From assembly GCF_036053395.1 (NCBI RefSeq), contig NZ_CP107942.1, forward strand, positions 9,910,001-9,974,000: 64,000 nt of DNA, in the 5' to 3' direction. The position numbers and the translations under genes were made by a program. The stretch is from Actinoplanes sp. NBC_00393 (GTDB lineage: Bacteria > Actinomycetota > Actinomycetes > Mycobacteriales > Micromonosporaceae). This document shows, piece by piece, positions 10,122 to 19,308 of the stretch (position 1 is the first letter of the stretch; the number at the start of each line of letters is the position of its first letter). Under the pieces are notes generated by a model that saw only the letters and a list, made by a program, of their open reading frames with translations, searched no databases and was not told where the DNA came from.

Positions 10122-10879
10122 GCGGCGGCGCTCACGATCGCCACGTACGCGTCCTCCAAAGTCGCCTCCCGGCCGGCCCGGCCGCGCAGCTCGGCCGGCG
10201 TGCCCAATGCCTGGATCCGGCCGTCGGCGATCACCGCGATCCGGTCGCAGAGCTCGTCGGCCTCGGCCATGTAGTGCGTGGTCAGCAGCACCGTGGTGCC
10301 GTTGGCGGCCAGATCCGCGACGGTGCGGCGCAGCTCCCGGGCGGCGACCGCGTCCACCCCGATCGACGGCTCGTCGAGGAAGAGCACGTCCGGGTCGTGC
10401 AGCAGGCCGCGGGCGATGTGCAGCCGCTGGCGCATGCCCCGGGAGTAGCCCTCGACCCGCTCCCGTTCCCGGCCGGTCAGCCCGACCAGCTCCAGCAGCT
10501 CGGCGATGGTCTCCTTCTGCCGGCGTGGCGGGACACCGTAGAGCTCGGCGAAGTAGCGCAGGTTGTCCAGCGCGGAGAGCCGGTCGTAGAGGCCACGGTC
10601 GCCGCCGAAGACGTACCCGATCCGGCGCCGCACCTCCCTGGTCCGGCTGACCACGTCGTAGCCGCAGATCCGGGCCGTGCCCGCGGTCGGGATGAGCAGC
10701 GTGTTGAGCATCTTGATGGTCGTGGTCTTGCCGGCGCCGTTCGGCCCGAGCAGGCCGAAGAGCTCGCCGCGGCGAACCGTCAGGTCGATGCCGCGGACCG
10801 CTTCGACGACCGGGCCGCGACGCCGGCGATAGGTGCGGCGCAGGCCCTCCGCCTCGATGGCGTACTGACTTCTTCCCAT
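10118..10879 (-). CDS. ABC transporter ATP-binding protein
   Basis: A 253-residue ATPase that powers the two ABC-2 permeases encoded next to it. Walker A GPNGAGKT is at 45-52, the Q-loop region is around GYVFGGDRGLYDRLS, the signature is YSRGM rather than LSGGQ, and Walker B is VLFLDEPS followed by IGVD. The H-loop His is in LLTTHYM. The altered signature is common in this drug-exporter (DrrA/NatA-like) subgroup. It starts 28 bases after the stop of the ArsR-like gene. Confidence 0.93.
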   Translation of the reverse strand: MGRSQYAIEAEGLRRTYRRRRGPVVEAVRGIDLTVRRGELFGLLGPNGAGKTTTIKMLNTLLIPTAGTARICGYDVVSRTREVRRRIGYVFGGDRGLYDRLSALDNLRYFAELYGVPPRRQKETIAELLELVGLTGRERERVEGYSRGMRQRLHIARGLLHDPDVLFLDEPSIGVDAVAARELRRTVADLAANGTTVLLTTHYMAEADELCDRIAVIADGRIQALGTPAELRGRAGREATLEDAYVAIVSAAA

Positions 10880-10907
10880 GGCCGCGACGCTAGGGCGGCC
10901 CGGTGGG

Positions 10908-11915
10908 TCAGGAAACGGATTCGGTTTCCGCCGAATCTTCGCCGATCAGGCTGACCAGCGCGAGGCCGGCCGGCTCCAGGCCGTACAGGACCCGGCGCCC
11001 GGCCCGGCGCCGGTGCACCACGCCGGCCGCCTGCAGACCGGCGAGATGCTCGGACACGGTGCTCGGGGCCAGGCCGAGCGCGACCGCCAGCGCCGTGGTG
11101 GTGGACGGGACGGTCAGGGCGCGCAACACCGTGGCCCGGCCCCGGCCGATCAGGATCCCGAGCCGGTCGAACTGCTCCGGAAGCGGTGGCGCCGGGGAGT
11201 CGGCCAGCACCGCGGCGCCGCGGGACTGGTAGGTCACCATCATCACCTCGGGGTGATCGGTGGAACAGCTCAGCGCGCCGCGCGAGAAGATCAGCGGCAC
11301 CAGCAGCAGGCGCTTGTTCATCGCCTGGTAGCTCTGCTCGTACGGCTTGATCAGGGTGAGCACCGGTGGCTCCCAGCGGATCCGGTCGTGCAGCCGGGCG
11401 AGCAGCGCGTCCGGGCCGTCGGCGGCCAGCGCGCGGGCCCGCAGCAGCACCTCCTCGTCCAGGGCGGCGCGCATGGCCGGCCAGTATGGCGCCATCGCGG
11501 TGTCCCAGAAGGCGCCCAGGTCGGCGGCCAGCCGGTCCAGAGCCGCCCGGCGGTCGTCGCGGAACGGCAGCAGTTCCGGCGGCACCCGGTCCGGCGGGTA
11601 GTGCATGGCCAGCTGCTCCTCGATCAGCTCGGCCGGGGTGGCCCGGATCTGCTCGAGCTGTTCGGTGATCGTCGGCGCCGGGCTTTCCGGGATCGGATCG
11701 AGGAAGTCCGGGTAGGCGCCCTGCAGCCGCTCCATGTAGAGCGGGAGCGGAACACTCCGCAGGGCCTCCCGGGCCCGCACCGCCCACGACTGGTATGGCC
11801 AGGGCACCTCGGGATTGCGGCGCAGCAGATAGAGACCGCAGATCAGCTCGCCGAGCGGACTGATCGCGATCCGGGTCCGGGACAGCGTCGGCTCATCGAT
11901 CTCGATCCGGATCAC
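10908..11915 (-). CDS. ArsR-family winged-helix transcriptional regulator (two-domain)
   Basis: A 335-residue regulator. The C-terminal 90 residues carry an ArsR winged helix (TTALAVALGLAPSTVSEHLAGLQAAGVVHRR split around the recognition helix). The N-terminal ~240 residues are a conserved but uncharacterised sensor-like domain often fused to it in actinomycetes. The GTG start (IRIEIDEPTLSR follows) was chosen because TAGACT lies 7 bases upstream on the minus strand and no ribosome-binding site is present, indicating a leaderless transcript. It heads the operon with the ABC exporter, so it probably represses it. The inducer is unknown. Confidence 0.85.
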   Translation of the reverse strand: MIRIEIDEPTLSRTRIAISPLGELICGLYLLRRNPEVPWPYQSWAVRAREALRSVPLPLYMERLQGAYPDFLDPIPESPAPTITEQLEQIRATPAELIEEQLAMHYPPDRVPPELLPFRDDRRAALDRLAADLGAFWDTAMAPYWPAMRAALDEEVLLRARALAADGPDALLARLHDRIRWEPPVLTLIKPYEQSYQAMNKRLLLVPLIFSRGALSCSTDHPEVMMVTYQSRGAAVLADSPAPPLPEQFDRLGILIGRGRATVLRALTVPSTTTALAVALGLAPSTVSEHLAGLQAAGVVHRRRAGRRVLYGLEPAGLALVSLIGEDSAETESVS

Positions 11916-11928
11916 GAGGTGGAGTCTA
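11916..11928 (-). promoter_or_regulatory. Leaderless promoter -10 box of the ArsR-like operon
   Basis: On the minus strand TAGACT (11923-11928) is followed by 7 bases and then GTG. The -10 faces away from the ileS leader, whose promoter starts about 25 bases further on. Confidence 0.6.
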
Positions 11929-11952
11929 GTGAGGGAAGCAAAGTGTGCCCGG

Positions 11953-12169
11953 TATCGTTGTGCACACGCAGGCGACGAACCGGCCATCACCGGGGAGCCT
12001 CCGGAAGAACGGGGTCAGCTCAGCACCCCTGGTAGAACCGGGCGTTTCGGCACGCGCAGCAGCCGGCGAATGAGCGGGCGGGGTCACCCCGTCAAGCGAG
12101 GTGGTACCGCGGGCTTGCAGAAGCTCGTCCTCGCAGTCACGAACAGACGTGGACTGCTTGAGGAGAACC
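11953..12169 (+). ncRNA. ileS T-box riboswitch (translational, short stem I)
   Basis: A leader that senses uncharged tRNA-Ile. A -10-like TATCGT is at 11953-11958. The short stem I is CCGG-CCATCA-CCGG, with the isoleucine codon ATC (11986-11988) in the loop as specifier. Behind it, GGGGAGCCTCCGGAAGAACGG fits known actinobacterial ileS T-boxes. The T-box GAGGTGGTACCGCGG is at 12099-12112. The output is translational: the Shine-Dalgarno GAGGA (12160-12164) is paired with TCCTC (12128-12132), and GCAGTC (12133-12138) with GACTGC (12152-12157). Binding of uncharged tRNA to the T-box bulge should open this hairpin. No transcription terminator with a U-run is present. Confidence 0.92.
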
Positions 12170-15100
12170 ATGGCCTATCCGAAGCACAGTGACGCCACCG
12201 GCGTACCGGCCTCGCCGGACCTGCCGGCGGTCGAGCGCGCGGTGCTCGAGCACTGGGCGGCCGACAAGACCTTCGAGGCGTCCGTCGCGCAGCGGCCGGC
12301 CGGGGAGAACGGCTCGAACGAGTACGTCTTCTACGACGGCCCGCCGTTCGCCAACGGCCTGCCGCACTACGGTCACCTGTTCACCGGGTACGTGAAGGAC
12401 CTGGTTCCGCGCTACCAGACGATGCGCGGCCGGCGGGTGGAGCGGCGGTTCGGCTGGGACACGCACGGCCTGCCGGCCGAGGTGGAGGCCGAGAAGCAGC
12501 TCGGCATCACCACGAAGGCGCAGATCGTCGAGCTGGGCATCGACAAGTTCAACGAGGCCTGCCGTACGTCGGTGCTCGCCTACACCAAGGACTGGGAGCG
12601 GTACGTCACGCGCCAGGCCCGCTGGGTGGACTTCGAGGACGACTACAAGACCCTCGACCCGGCGTACATGGAGTCGGTCATGTGGGCGTTCAAGACGCTG
12701 CATGACAAAGGCCTGGTCTACGAGGGTTTCCGGGTCCTCGCCTACTGCTTCCGGTGCGAGACGCCGCTGTCCAACACCGAGACCCGGATGGACGACGTCT
12801 ACCGGGACCGCACGGATCCGGCGCTGACGGTTCGCTTCCGCCTCTCCACCGGGGAGGACATCGCGGTGTGGACGACCACGCCGTGGACTCTGCCGTCCAA
12901 CCTCGCGCTGGCGGTGGGCCCGGACATCGAGTACGCGATTTTGACCGATGAATCCGGCCAGAAGCTGATCATCGGCGCCGGCCGGGTGGGTGCCTACGCC
13001 AAAGAGCTTGAGGGGTACGAGCAGACCGGCTCGATCCTCGGCCGCGACCTCGTCGGGCGCCGCTACACCCCGCTGTTCGACTTCCTGGTGGAGCCCGGCG
13101 GTGAGAACGCCTTCCAGGTGCTCGGCGCCGACTTCGTGACCACCGAGGACGGTACGGGCGTCGTGCACATGGCCCCCGCCTTCGGTGAGGACGACCAGAA
13201 CGCCTGCAACGCCGCCGGCATCCCGACCGTGGTGACCGTCGACGAGCACACCCGGTTCACCTCGCTGGTCCCCGACTTCCAGGGCCTGCAGGTCTTCGAC
13301 GCCAACAAGCCGGTGATCGCGGTCCTGAAGGAGCGCGGCGTCGTGCTGCGCCACGACGGGTACACGCACTCGTACCCGCACTGCTGGCGCTGTGACACCC
13401 CGCTGGTCTACAAGGCGGTGTCCTCCTGGTTCGTCGCGGTGACGAAGTTCCGCGACCGGATGGTCGAGCTCAACCAGCAGATCAGCTGGACGCCGTCGCA
13501 CATCAAGGACGGTTCGTTCGGCAAGTGGCTGTCGAACGCCCGGGACTGGTCGATCTCCCGGAACCGGTTCTGGGGTTCGCCGATCCCGGTCTGGAAGTCC
13601 GACGACCCTTCCTATCCTCGCGTCGATGTCTACGGCTCCTACGAGGAGATCGAGCGCGACTTCGGCGTGCGCGTGACGGACCTGCACCGGCCGTACGTCG
13701 ACGAGCTGACCCGGCCGAACCCGGACGACCCGACCGGGCAGTCCACCATGCGGCGGGTGCCGGAGGTGCTGGACTGCTGGTTCGAGTCCGGCTCGATGCC
13801 GTTCGCCCAGGTGCACTACCCGTTCGAGAACAAGGACTGGTTCGAGCACCACTACCCGGGCGACTTCATCGTCGAGTACATCGGGCAGACCCGCGGCTGG
13901 TTCTACACCATGCACGTGCTGGCCACCGCGCTCTTCGACCGGCCCGCGTTCCGCAACTGCCTGAGTCACGGCATCCTGCAGGGCGAGGACGGCCGCAAGA
14001 TGTCCAAGTCGCTGCGCAACTATCCGGACGTCTACCAGGTGTTCGACACGTACGGCTCGGACGCGATGCGCTGGATGCTGATGTCCTCGCCGGTGCTGCG
14101 CGGCGGCGACATGCCGGTCACCGAGGTCGCCATCCGCGACTCGGTCCGTCAGGTCCTGCTCCCGCTCTGGAACGTCTGGTACTTCTTCAGCCTCTATGCG
14201 AACGCATCGGGGTACGAGGCCAGGCTGCGCGCCGATTCGCAGCATCTGCTCGACCGTTACATCCTTGCCAAGACCGGCGAGCTGGTCAGCGACGTGCAGC
14301 GCCAGATGGACGAGTACGACATCTCCGGCGCCGCCGGCAGCATCCGTGCCTACCTGGACGCGCTGACCAACTGGTACGTCCGCCGCTCCCGGGACCGTTT
14401 CTGGGCCGGCGACGAGGACGCCTTCGACACCCTGGCCACCGTGCTCGAGACGGTCACCCGGGTGGTGGCGCCGCTCGCGCCGCTGACCACCGAGGAGATC
14501 TGGCGCGGCCTGACCGGCGGCCGTTCGGTGCACCTGACCGACTGGCCCTCGGCGGATGCGTTCCCGGCCGACCACGAGCTCGTGGCGTCGATGGACGCGA
14601 TCCGGGACGTGGCTTCGGCGGCGCTGTCGCTGCGCAAGGCGAAGGGCCTGCGGGTCCGGCTGCCGCTCGCGTCGGCGACTGTCGCCACCCCGTCCGGCGC
14701 GGCCCTGGCCGGGCTCGGTGACCTGCTCAAGGACGAGATCAACGTCAAGGACGTGGTCTTCACCGACGACGTGGCCGCGTACTGCCAGCAGGTCCTCACC
14801 GTGGTCCCGCGCGCGCTCGGCCCCCGGGTCGGCAAGCAGGTGCAGCAGGTGATCAAGGCGGTCAAGAGCGGCGAGTGGCAGCTCGTCGACGGCGCTCCGG
14901 TGGCGGCCGGGGTCACCCTGGCCGACGGCGAGTACGAGCTGAAGCTGGTCGCCGCGGACGTGGAGAACTCCGCGCCGCTGCCGGCCGGCGGGGGCGTAGT
15001 GGTGCTCGACAGCGCGGTCACCCCGGAACTTGCCGCCGAAGGCGTGGCCCGCGACGTGATCCGCGTCGTCCAGCAGGCCCGCCGCGACGCGGACCTGGAC

Positions 15101-15334
15101 GTCAGCGACCGGATCGCGCTGGTCCTGTCCGCCTCGGACGCGGTGCGTGCGGCGGTCGAGGCGCACCAGGAGTTCGTCGCTGGTGAGACGCTTGCCACCT
15201 CGGTGGAGTTCGCCACACTCGACGCCGGTTCCGCCGGTGAGGTCGGCGCCGGTTTCGCCGGCGAGATCGGCGCCGGTTTCGCCGGCGAGGTCGGGGACGG
15301 CGAGCGTGTGTCGGTGACCGTCACCACAGTGTGA
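12170..15334 (+). CDS. ileS: Isoleucyl-tRNA synthetase
   Basis: Charges tRNA-Ile (class I, 1054 residues). HYGH is at residues 66-69 and KMSKS at 610-614. [10 protein letters not shown] and the editing domain (TTPWTLPSN) are intact. Its length and the DTHGLPAE form place it in the IleS2-like group common in actinobacteria; some members of that group are less sensitive to mupirocin, which cannot be judged here. The start was set at the ATG behind GAGGAGAACC, the ribosome-binding site masked by the T-box. The last 40 residues carry three copies of an 8-residue Gly/Ala repeat. Confidence 0.97.
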   Translation: MAYPKHSDATGVPASPDLPAVERAVLEHWAADKTFEASVAQRPAGENGSNEYVFYDGPPFANGLPHYGHLFTGYVKDLVPRYQTMRGRRVERRFGWDTHGLPAEVEAEKQLGITTKAQIVELGIDKFNEACRTSVLAYTKDWERYVTRQARWVDFEDDYKTLDPAYMESVMWAFKTLHDKGLVYEGFRVLAYCFRCETPLSNTETRMDDVYRDRTDPALTVRFRLSTGEDIAVWTTTPWTLPSNLALAVGPDIEYAILTDESGQKLIIGAGRVGAYAKELEGYEQTGSILGRDLVGRRYTPLFDFLVEPGGENAFQVLGADFVTTEDGTGVVHMAPAFGEDDQNACNAAGIPTVVTVDEHTRFTSLVPDFQGLQVFDANKPVIAVLKERGVVLRHDGYTHSYPHCWRCDTPLVYKAVSSWFVAVTKFRDRMVELNQQISWTPSHIKDGSFGKWLSNARDWSISRNRFWGSPIPVWKSDDPSYPRVDVYGSYEEIERDFGVRVTDLHRPYVDELTRPNPDDPTGQSTMRRVPEVLDCWFESGSMPFAQVHYPFENKDWFEHHYPGDFIVEYIGQTRGWFYTMHVLATALFDRPAFRNCLSHGILQGEDGRKMSKSLRNYPDVYQVFDTYGSDAMRWMLMSSPVLRGGDMPVTEVAIRDSVRQVLLPLWNVWYFFSLYANASGYEARLRADSQHLLDRYILAKTGELVSDVQRQMDEYDISGAAGSIRAYLDALTNWYVRRSRDRFWAGDEDAFDTLATVLETVTRVVAPLAPLTTEEIWRGLTGGRSVHLTDWPSADAFPADHELVASMDAIRDVASAALSLRKAKGLRVRLPLASATVATPSGAALAGLGDLLKDEINVKDVVFTDDVAAYCQQVLTVVPRALGPRVGKQVQQVIKAVKSGEWQLVDGAPVAAGVTLADGEYELKLVAADVENSAPLPAGGGVVVLDSAVTPELAAEGVARDVIRVVQQARRDADLDVSDRIALVLSASDAVRAAVEAHQEFVAGETLATSVEFATLDAGSAGEVGAGFAGEIGAGFAGEVGDGERVSVTVTTV
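15224..15295 (+). repeat. 24-bp tandem repeat (3 copies) inside the ileS 3' end
   Basis: Units 15224-15247, 15248-15271 and 15272-15295 encode [16 protein letters not shown] and AGFAGEVG. The last two differ at only two bases. The reading frame is kept because 24 is divisible by 3. Confidence 0.9.
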
Positions 15335-15346
15335 TTCAGCCGAATG

Positions 15347-15383
15347 GCCCGGATGTTCGCCTGGTGCGGGCGAATGTCCGGGC
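15347..15383 (+). terminator. Probable ileS terminator hairpin
   Basis: GCCCGGA-TG-TTCGCC pairs with GGCGAA-TG-TCCGGGC across a short loop, leaving a two-base internal mismatch. It starts 12 bases after the ileS stop. There is no U-run, as is common in actinobacteria. Confidence 0.6.
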
Positions 15384-15475
15384 TCCGGCGCAAGATCATT
15401 AGGTACTTCGGCCTTGTCGTCCGATAACCTCACAGCGCCCCTTAACTACTAGGCACCCAGGTCCCGGAGGACGAG

Positions 15476-16147
15476 TTGCCGCTGCTCTACTCGATCGGCA
15501 AGGTCACCGTCGGCACGGCGTTGATGACTGGCTGGCGGCCGCACGTCGAAGGCATCGAGAACATCCCGCGTACCGGCGGTGCGATCTTCGCCGGCAACCA
15601 CCTCTCGGTCGCCGACGAACTCTTCCTCGGCGCGGTCGTCCCACGACACCTGGCGTTCTGGGCAAAGTCGGACTACTTCACCGGCAAGGGCGTGAAGGGC
15701 TTCCTCAACCGCAAGCTGATGGAGGGCCTCGGCGCGATCCGCGTCGAGCGGGCCGGCGGGCGCGCCGCGCTCACCGCCTTCGACGCGGCCATCCCGGCGC
15801 TGCAGGGCGGTGACCTGGTCGCCGTCTACCCCGAGGGCACCCGCTCCCCGGACGGCAAGCTCTACCGCGGCCGCACCGGCGTCGCCCGGCTGGCCGTCGC
15901 CGCCGGCGTCCCGATCATCCCGGTCGGCATGCTCGGCACCGAGAAGGTGCAGCCCATCGGCCGCCTTTACCCCAAGCTGATGCGCGACACGATCACGATC
16001 AAATTCGGTCGCCCGATCGAGACGACCGGCCGCTCCGACGACCGGACGGCGCTGCGCGAACTCACCGACCAGGTGATGGCCGAGATCCAGAAACTGACCG
16101 GCCAGGAGTACGTGCCGCGCTACGCCCCGGCCAAGCGCGAGGAGTAG
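15476..16147 (+). CDS. plsC: 1-acyl-sn-glycerol-3-phosphate acyltransferase family protein
   Basis: Probably adds the second acyl chain to lysophosphatidic acid in phospholipid synthesis, at the membrane. It has 223 residues. The catalytic NHLSVAD (HX4D, His42-Asp47) and the substrate-binding PEGTRSP (119-125) are present, as is a GVPIIPVGM segment. The start is TTG with GGAGG 5 bases upstream. Several paralogues of this family normally occur in actinomycetes, so the exact substrate is not certain. Confidence 0.9.
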   Translation: MPLLYSIGKVTVGTALMTGWRPHVEGIENIPRTGGAIFAGNHLSVADELFLGAVVPRHLAFWAKSDYFTGKGVKGFLNRKLMEGLGAIRVERAGGRAALTAFDAAIPALQGGDLVAVYPEGTRSPDGKLYRGRTGVARLAVAAGVPIIPVGMLGTEKVQPIGRLYPKLMRDTITIKFGRPIETTGRSDDRTALRELTDQVMAEIQKLTGQEYVPRYAPAKREE

Positions 16148-16587
16148 CGCTCCCATCCGTGGTCGCGCTTCGCAGGCCGGTCACGCATCTTTTCCGGTAC
16201 GGGCATCGCAGTCCCGCCGATTCTGCCCGTCCCTCGGCTACCGCGCGGCCTGGGCGCCACTCCGGGCCCCAGCGCGGCCGCCGGGCTTAAGCAGGTGGCC
16301 TGGCCGGCCGACCGCGCCCTCACTCGGCCGCGCGGCCCGGGCACCCCCAACGCGGCTGCCGAGTCCGTGCAGGCGGCGTGGCGTGGTCACCCGGCCGCAC
16401 TCTCGCACGACTACCGTCCGCCACTCAGGACCGAAGCGCCGAACCCCCCTGCGGGGCCGCGTGGGCGCAGCGTCGCATGAGGCGGATCCGCGCGAGCTGG
16501 TGAGGTCGGGGCGAGCCCGCCTCAGTGCGGCTGCTCCGACAATCACCAACGCCGAGTGCTCACCTGCCTCAGTTAACTCGGCTGCGC
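16148..16587. other. Intergenic region, no gene recognised
   Basis: GC-rich sequence between the acyltransferase and the hairpin array. I see one 30-bp element shared with the region before rsmE (16269-16298) but no ribosome-binding sites linked to open frames, no tRNA and no clear terminator. Confidence 0.5.
16269..16298 (+). repeat. 30-bp dispersed intergenic repeat, copy 1
   Basis: The element begins CCAGCGCGGCCGCCGGGCTT and ends AGCAGGTGG. It matches 62883-62912 at 29 of 30 positions. Both copies lie downstream of plus-strand genes, in the same orientation. Confidence 0.8.
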
Positions 16588-17253
16588 GACGGCCGTGGGC
16601 GCCCAGCCGTCATCCAGGCATGGAATGCCGCCGATACCCGCCTACATGGCGGCTGGCCGTCGCGAGCCGCCGTTCACGCAGGTAATCCGGGTTCTGAAGC
16701 GCGTCTGCGTGGCGGCTGGCCGTCGCGAGCCGTCGTTCACGCAGGTAATCCGGGGCCTGAAGCGCGCCTGTACGGCGGCTGGCCGTCGCGAGCCGTCGTT
16801 CACGCAGGTAATCCGAGGTCTGAAGCGCGCCTGTACGGCGGCTGGCCGTCGCGAGCCGTCGTTCACGCAGGTAATCCGAGGTCTGAAACGCGCCTGTACG
16901 GCGGCTGGCCGTCGCGAGCCGCCGCTCACGCAGGTAATCCGAGGTCTGAAGCCCGTCTGCACGGCGGCTGGCCGTCGCGAGCCGCCGCTCACGCAGGTAA
17001 TCCGAGGTCTGAAGCGCGCCTGTACGGCGGCTGGCCGTCGCGAGCCGCCACTCACGCAGGTATCCGGGGTCTGAAGCCCGTCTGTACGGCGGCTGGCCGT
17101 CGCGAGCCGCCACTCACGCAGGTAACCCGAGGGGTTGTTGGGTGCGTGGGCGACGGCTGGGTGGGGCGGGCCGTCGGGCAGGCATGGAATGGTGCGGTTG
17201 TTGGATGCGTGGAGGACGGCTGGGTGGGTTCGGCCGTCGTTTGCGCGGGTTGA
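16588..17253. repeat. Array of ~11 hairpin repeats, period 63 bp
   Basis: The core GGCTGG or its variant recurs at 16591, 16651, 16714, 16777, 16840, 16903, 16966, 17029, 17091, 17155 and 17218. Spacing is 63 in most steps (60, 62 and 64 in three). The eight central copies are nearly identical. Each has an inverted repeat CGGCGGCT / AGCCGCCG around a 10-base loop, followed by TTCACGCAGGTAATCCGAGG and a GC-rich spacer. The outer copies are diverged but keep GACGGC / GCCGTC arms, and a 13-bp sequence CAGGCATGGAATG occurs at both ends (16615 and 17179). The array lies between converging genes. Open frames inside it, on both strands, follow only from the period being a multiple of 3. Confidence 0.93.
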
Positions 17254-17304
17254 GCGGGTGGGCGGGCGTGCCAGGGCGGTGCGTGGGTGGCGCGGGCGGG
17301 TTGT

Positions 17305-19062
17305 TCAGCCCCAGTACTTCGGGGTCAGGACGACGGAGCGCAGGCCGGCGACCAGTTCGGCGCTCTCGTCGAGAGAGCGGCGGGTGAGCAGGGCGGTGGC
17401 CAGGCTGCCGTGGTCGGCCCAGGCGCAGGCCACCACTGAATTGCCGTCGAGGCGGCCGATGCCGCAGCGCTGGTGGACGCCGTACTCGCCGACTTCGAAC
17501 GACTCGACGTTCTTCAGTTTCAGCTCGTCGGTGAGGCGCGCCAGCTGGGCGTCCACGTCGGAGCCCGGGGTGAGTCGCCAGCCGGTGACGCCGAAGAGCG
17601 TGACCCGCTTGCCTCGGCCGTCGGCGTAGGTGCCGGCGAACGCCTCACCCGACGAGCCGGCCTCCTGCAACTGCGTGGCGAGCCGTTCGGCTGCCCGCTG
17701 TGCGGCCGCGGTGTCGCGCAGGTCGAGGTCGGCGAAGCTGTCCGGCAGCACCGCGGAGACCGGGAACTGGCGGGCGGCCGGGAACTGCCAGTAGGCGAGC
17801 GGGCCGCCGCAGCACAGCACCAGGCCCAGCACGGTCAGCAGGGTCATCCGCCGCAGCCAGCGACGAAGCCGCCGAGGGCGCCGGGGCGGGGTCGGGCGCG
17901 CGGCCCAGGGTGGCGGCGCCGGAGGTCCGGGGGGTGTGGCGGGTCGCGTAGGAGCGGGTCGTGGCTGGACCGGGATCCGGGACCGCGGCTGCTGCGGCGG
18001 CCCGCCGGCGGTCTTCGGGCGCCGCCGCCAGAGACGCTGCTTCGCCGGGCGCATCGGAGGCAGCCCGGTGCCGCCGGCCGGCGGGGGATAGGTCCCCGGC
18101 CCGGGAATCCCGGTAGGCGCGGGCTTGCCCATCCGGCCCGGTGCAGCCGTACCAGGCCTGGCCGTCCCGCCCGGTGTGGCGGTACCGGCCCCGCCCGGTG
18201 TGGCCGCACTGGCCCAGCCCGGCTTGGCCGTGCCCGGCTTGGCCGTGCCCGGCCTGGCCGTCCCGCCTGGTGCGGCCGTGCCGGTCCTGCCCGAGCCGGC
18301 GGCTTCCGTGGTGCCTGCCTGCCGCGCGGAGTCCCCGTCCCGCGATGGGTCGGCCGGGGTGGTGCCCGCCTGACTGAGTTTGGCGGCCTGACCGGCGATC
18401 GCGGCCTGGCCGGCTTTGGCGACCTGGCCGGCCTTCGCCGCCTGGTCCGAGACCACCGCAGCCGCCGCGGCGGCAGCCGCTTTCGCCGCTTCCAGGGCCT
18501 TGGCCCCGGCCGACATCGCGTCGGACATCGCCTTCTCGACCGCGTCCGCCGCCTTGGCCGCGGCCGGCGAGGCGGCATGAGCGTGCGCCGCGGCCGCCGG
18601 GTCCAGCCGCGTAGGCGGAACAGCGCTGTCCGGGCCGTCGATCCGCGTGGGTGGATTTGCGCCCTCGACGCGGGCGGGCGGAGGCGCGCCGTCAAAGCGG
18701 GTGGGTGGGGCGGCGCTGTCGACGTGGGTTGGGGGCGAGCTTGCCGGGGCGTCCAGGTGGGTGGGTGGGTAGGTGGTGTGCGTCGCGTACGTCTCTGGCC
18801 AGATCGGGGTGTCCTGGTCGGCCCACGGGTCGACGGCCGGCATGGTTGCCCAGTTGTCCGGCTCCGCGGCGGCCTCCGTACCGTTCACGCGGTCCCAGAG
18901 GCGGGCCCAGCGTGAGCGGCGGGGCGCGGTCTCGGGCACGGGCGCGGCGCCGCTCCAGCGGGGCGGGATGTCCAGGGTTGCCGGATCACCGGAATCCGCG
19001 TTCCCGGGCGCTTCGGGTATTCCGGCGGCCGGGGTCGAGTCCACCGGCGGCTGGTCGGCCAT
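17305..19062 (-). CDS. Large single-pass membrane protein with WADHGS outer domain
   Basis: A 585-residue protein of unknown function. The cytoplasmic part (1-405) is low-complexity: Pro/Thr-rich repeats of the type PPTRxD, an Ala-rich helical stretch (AKAGQAAIAGQAAKLSQAG), then Gly/Pro/Thr/Ala repeats. One membrane helix follows (406-425), then a 160-residue outer domain with the Cys pair RCGI and VACAWADHGS. The outer domain is homologous to that of the protein at 767-1456. The start ATG was chosen for its strong Shine-Dalgarno (GGGAGGAG, about 9 bases upstream). Confidence 0.83.
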   Translation of the reverse strand: MADQPPVDSTPAAGIPEAPGNADSGDPATLDIPPRWSGAAPVPETAPRRSRWARLWDRVNGTEAAAEPDNWATMPAVDPWADQDTPIWPETYATHTTYPPTHLDAPASSPPTHVDSAAPPTRFDGAPPPARVEGANPPTRIDGPDSAVPPTRLDPAAAAHAHAASPAAAKAADAVEKAMSDAMSAGAKALEAAKAAAAAAAAVVSDQAAKAGQVAKAGQAAIAGQAAKLSQAGTTPADPSRDGDSARQAGTTEAAGSGRTGTAAPGGTARPGTAKPGTAKPGWASAATPGGAGTATPGGTARPGTAAPGRMGKPAPTGIPGPGTYPPPAGGTGLPPMRPAKQRLWRRRPKTAGGPPQQPRSRIPVQPRPAPTRPATPPGPPAPPPWAARPTPPRRPRRLRRWLRRMTLLTVLGLVLCCGGPLAYWQFPAARQFPVSAVLPDSFADLDLRDTAAAQRAAERLATQLQEAGSSGEAFAGTYADGRGKRVTLFGVTGWRLTPGSDVDAQLARLTDELKLKNVESFEVGEYGVHQRCGIGRLDGNSVVACAWADHGSLATALLTRRSLDESAELVAGLRSVVLTPKYWG

Positions 19063-19308
19063 TGTTTCTCTTCTCCTCCCGCACGCCTGGGCTCGAACGT
19101 CTTCTCCCAGGTTAGGGGCCGCGCGCCAGGGGGACGCCGAAGCCGGAACCGGACTCCCGGCGCGAATGCCGGACAACGAGGGCGATGTGCGAAACGCTCC
19201 GGAGTCGTATGGTTACCCGGACCTGGCATCCGCTCGGCCCACGCGGCCGGGAAGTGCCGGGAGTCACCCCCGGAGATCCGTTCACCGCCACCCCGCCCGG
19301 AGGGTTCG

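Noticed and set aside
8578..11915. A resistance or natural-product cluster around the ABC exporter
   Set aside because: Only a regulator and exporter are present; no biosynthetic genes flank them, and the cargo cannot be inferred.
12137..15433. 1098-residue open frame opposite ileS
   Set aside because: It mirrors the ileS reading frame in GC-rich codons and matches no protein type. Similar shadows lie opposite valS, rne, lepA and the Rsb phosphatase gene.
16238..16549. Methyltransferase fragment (HLLKPGGR on the minus strand)
   Set aside because: Only eight to ten residues fit and they come from the 30-bp dispersed repeat. No other methyltransferase motif is near.
16525..17253. Repeat-protein open frames through the hairpin array on both strands (21-residue repeats)
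   Set aside because: A 63-bp period keeps several frames open at once. There are no ribosome-binding sites, one unit is 62 bp and shifts the frame, and the array lies between converging genes.
16588..17253. CRISPR array
   Set aside because: The whole 63-bp unit is conserved, including what would be the spacers, and no cas genes are present.
19208..19213. TATGGT as -10 of the rsbQ operon, and a SigB site there
   Set aside because: No -35 at a proper distance and no GTTT/GGGTA pair could be found, so I could not support a promoter call.
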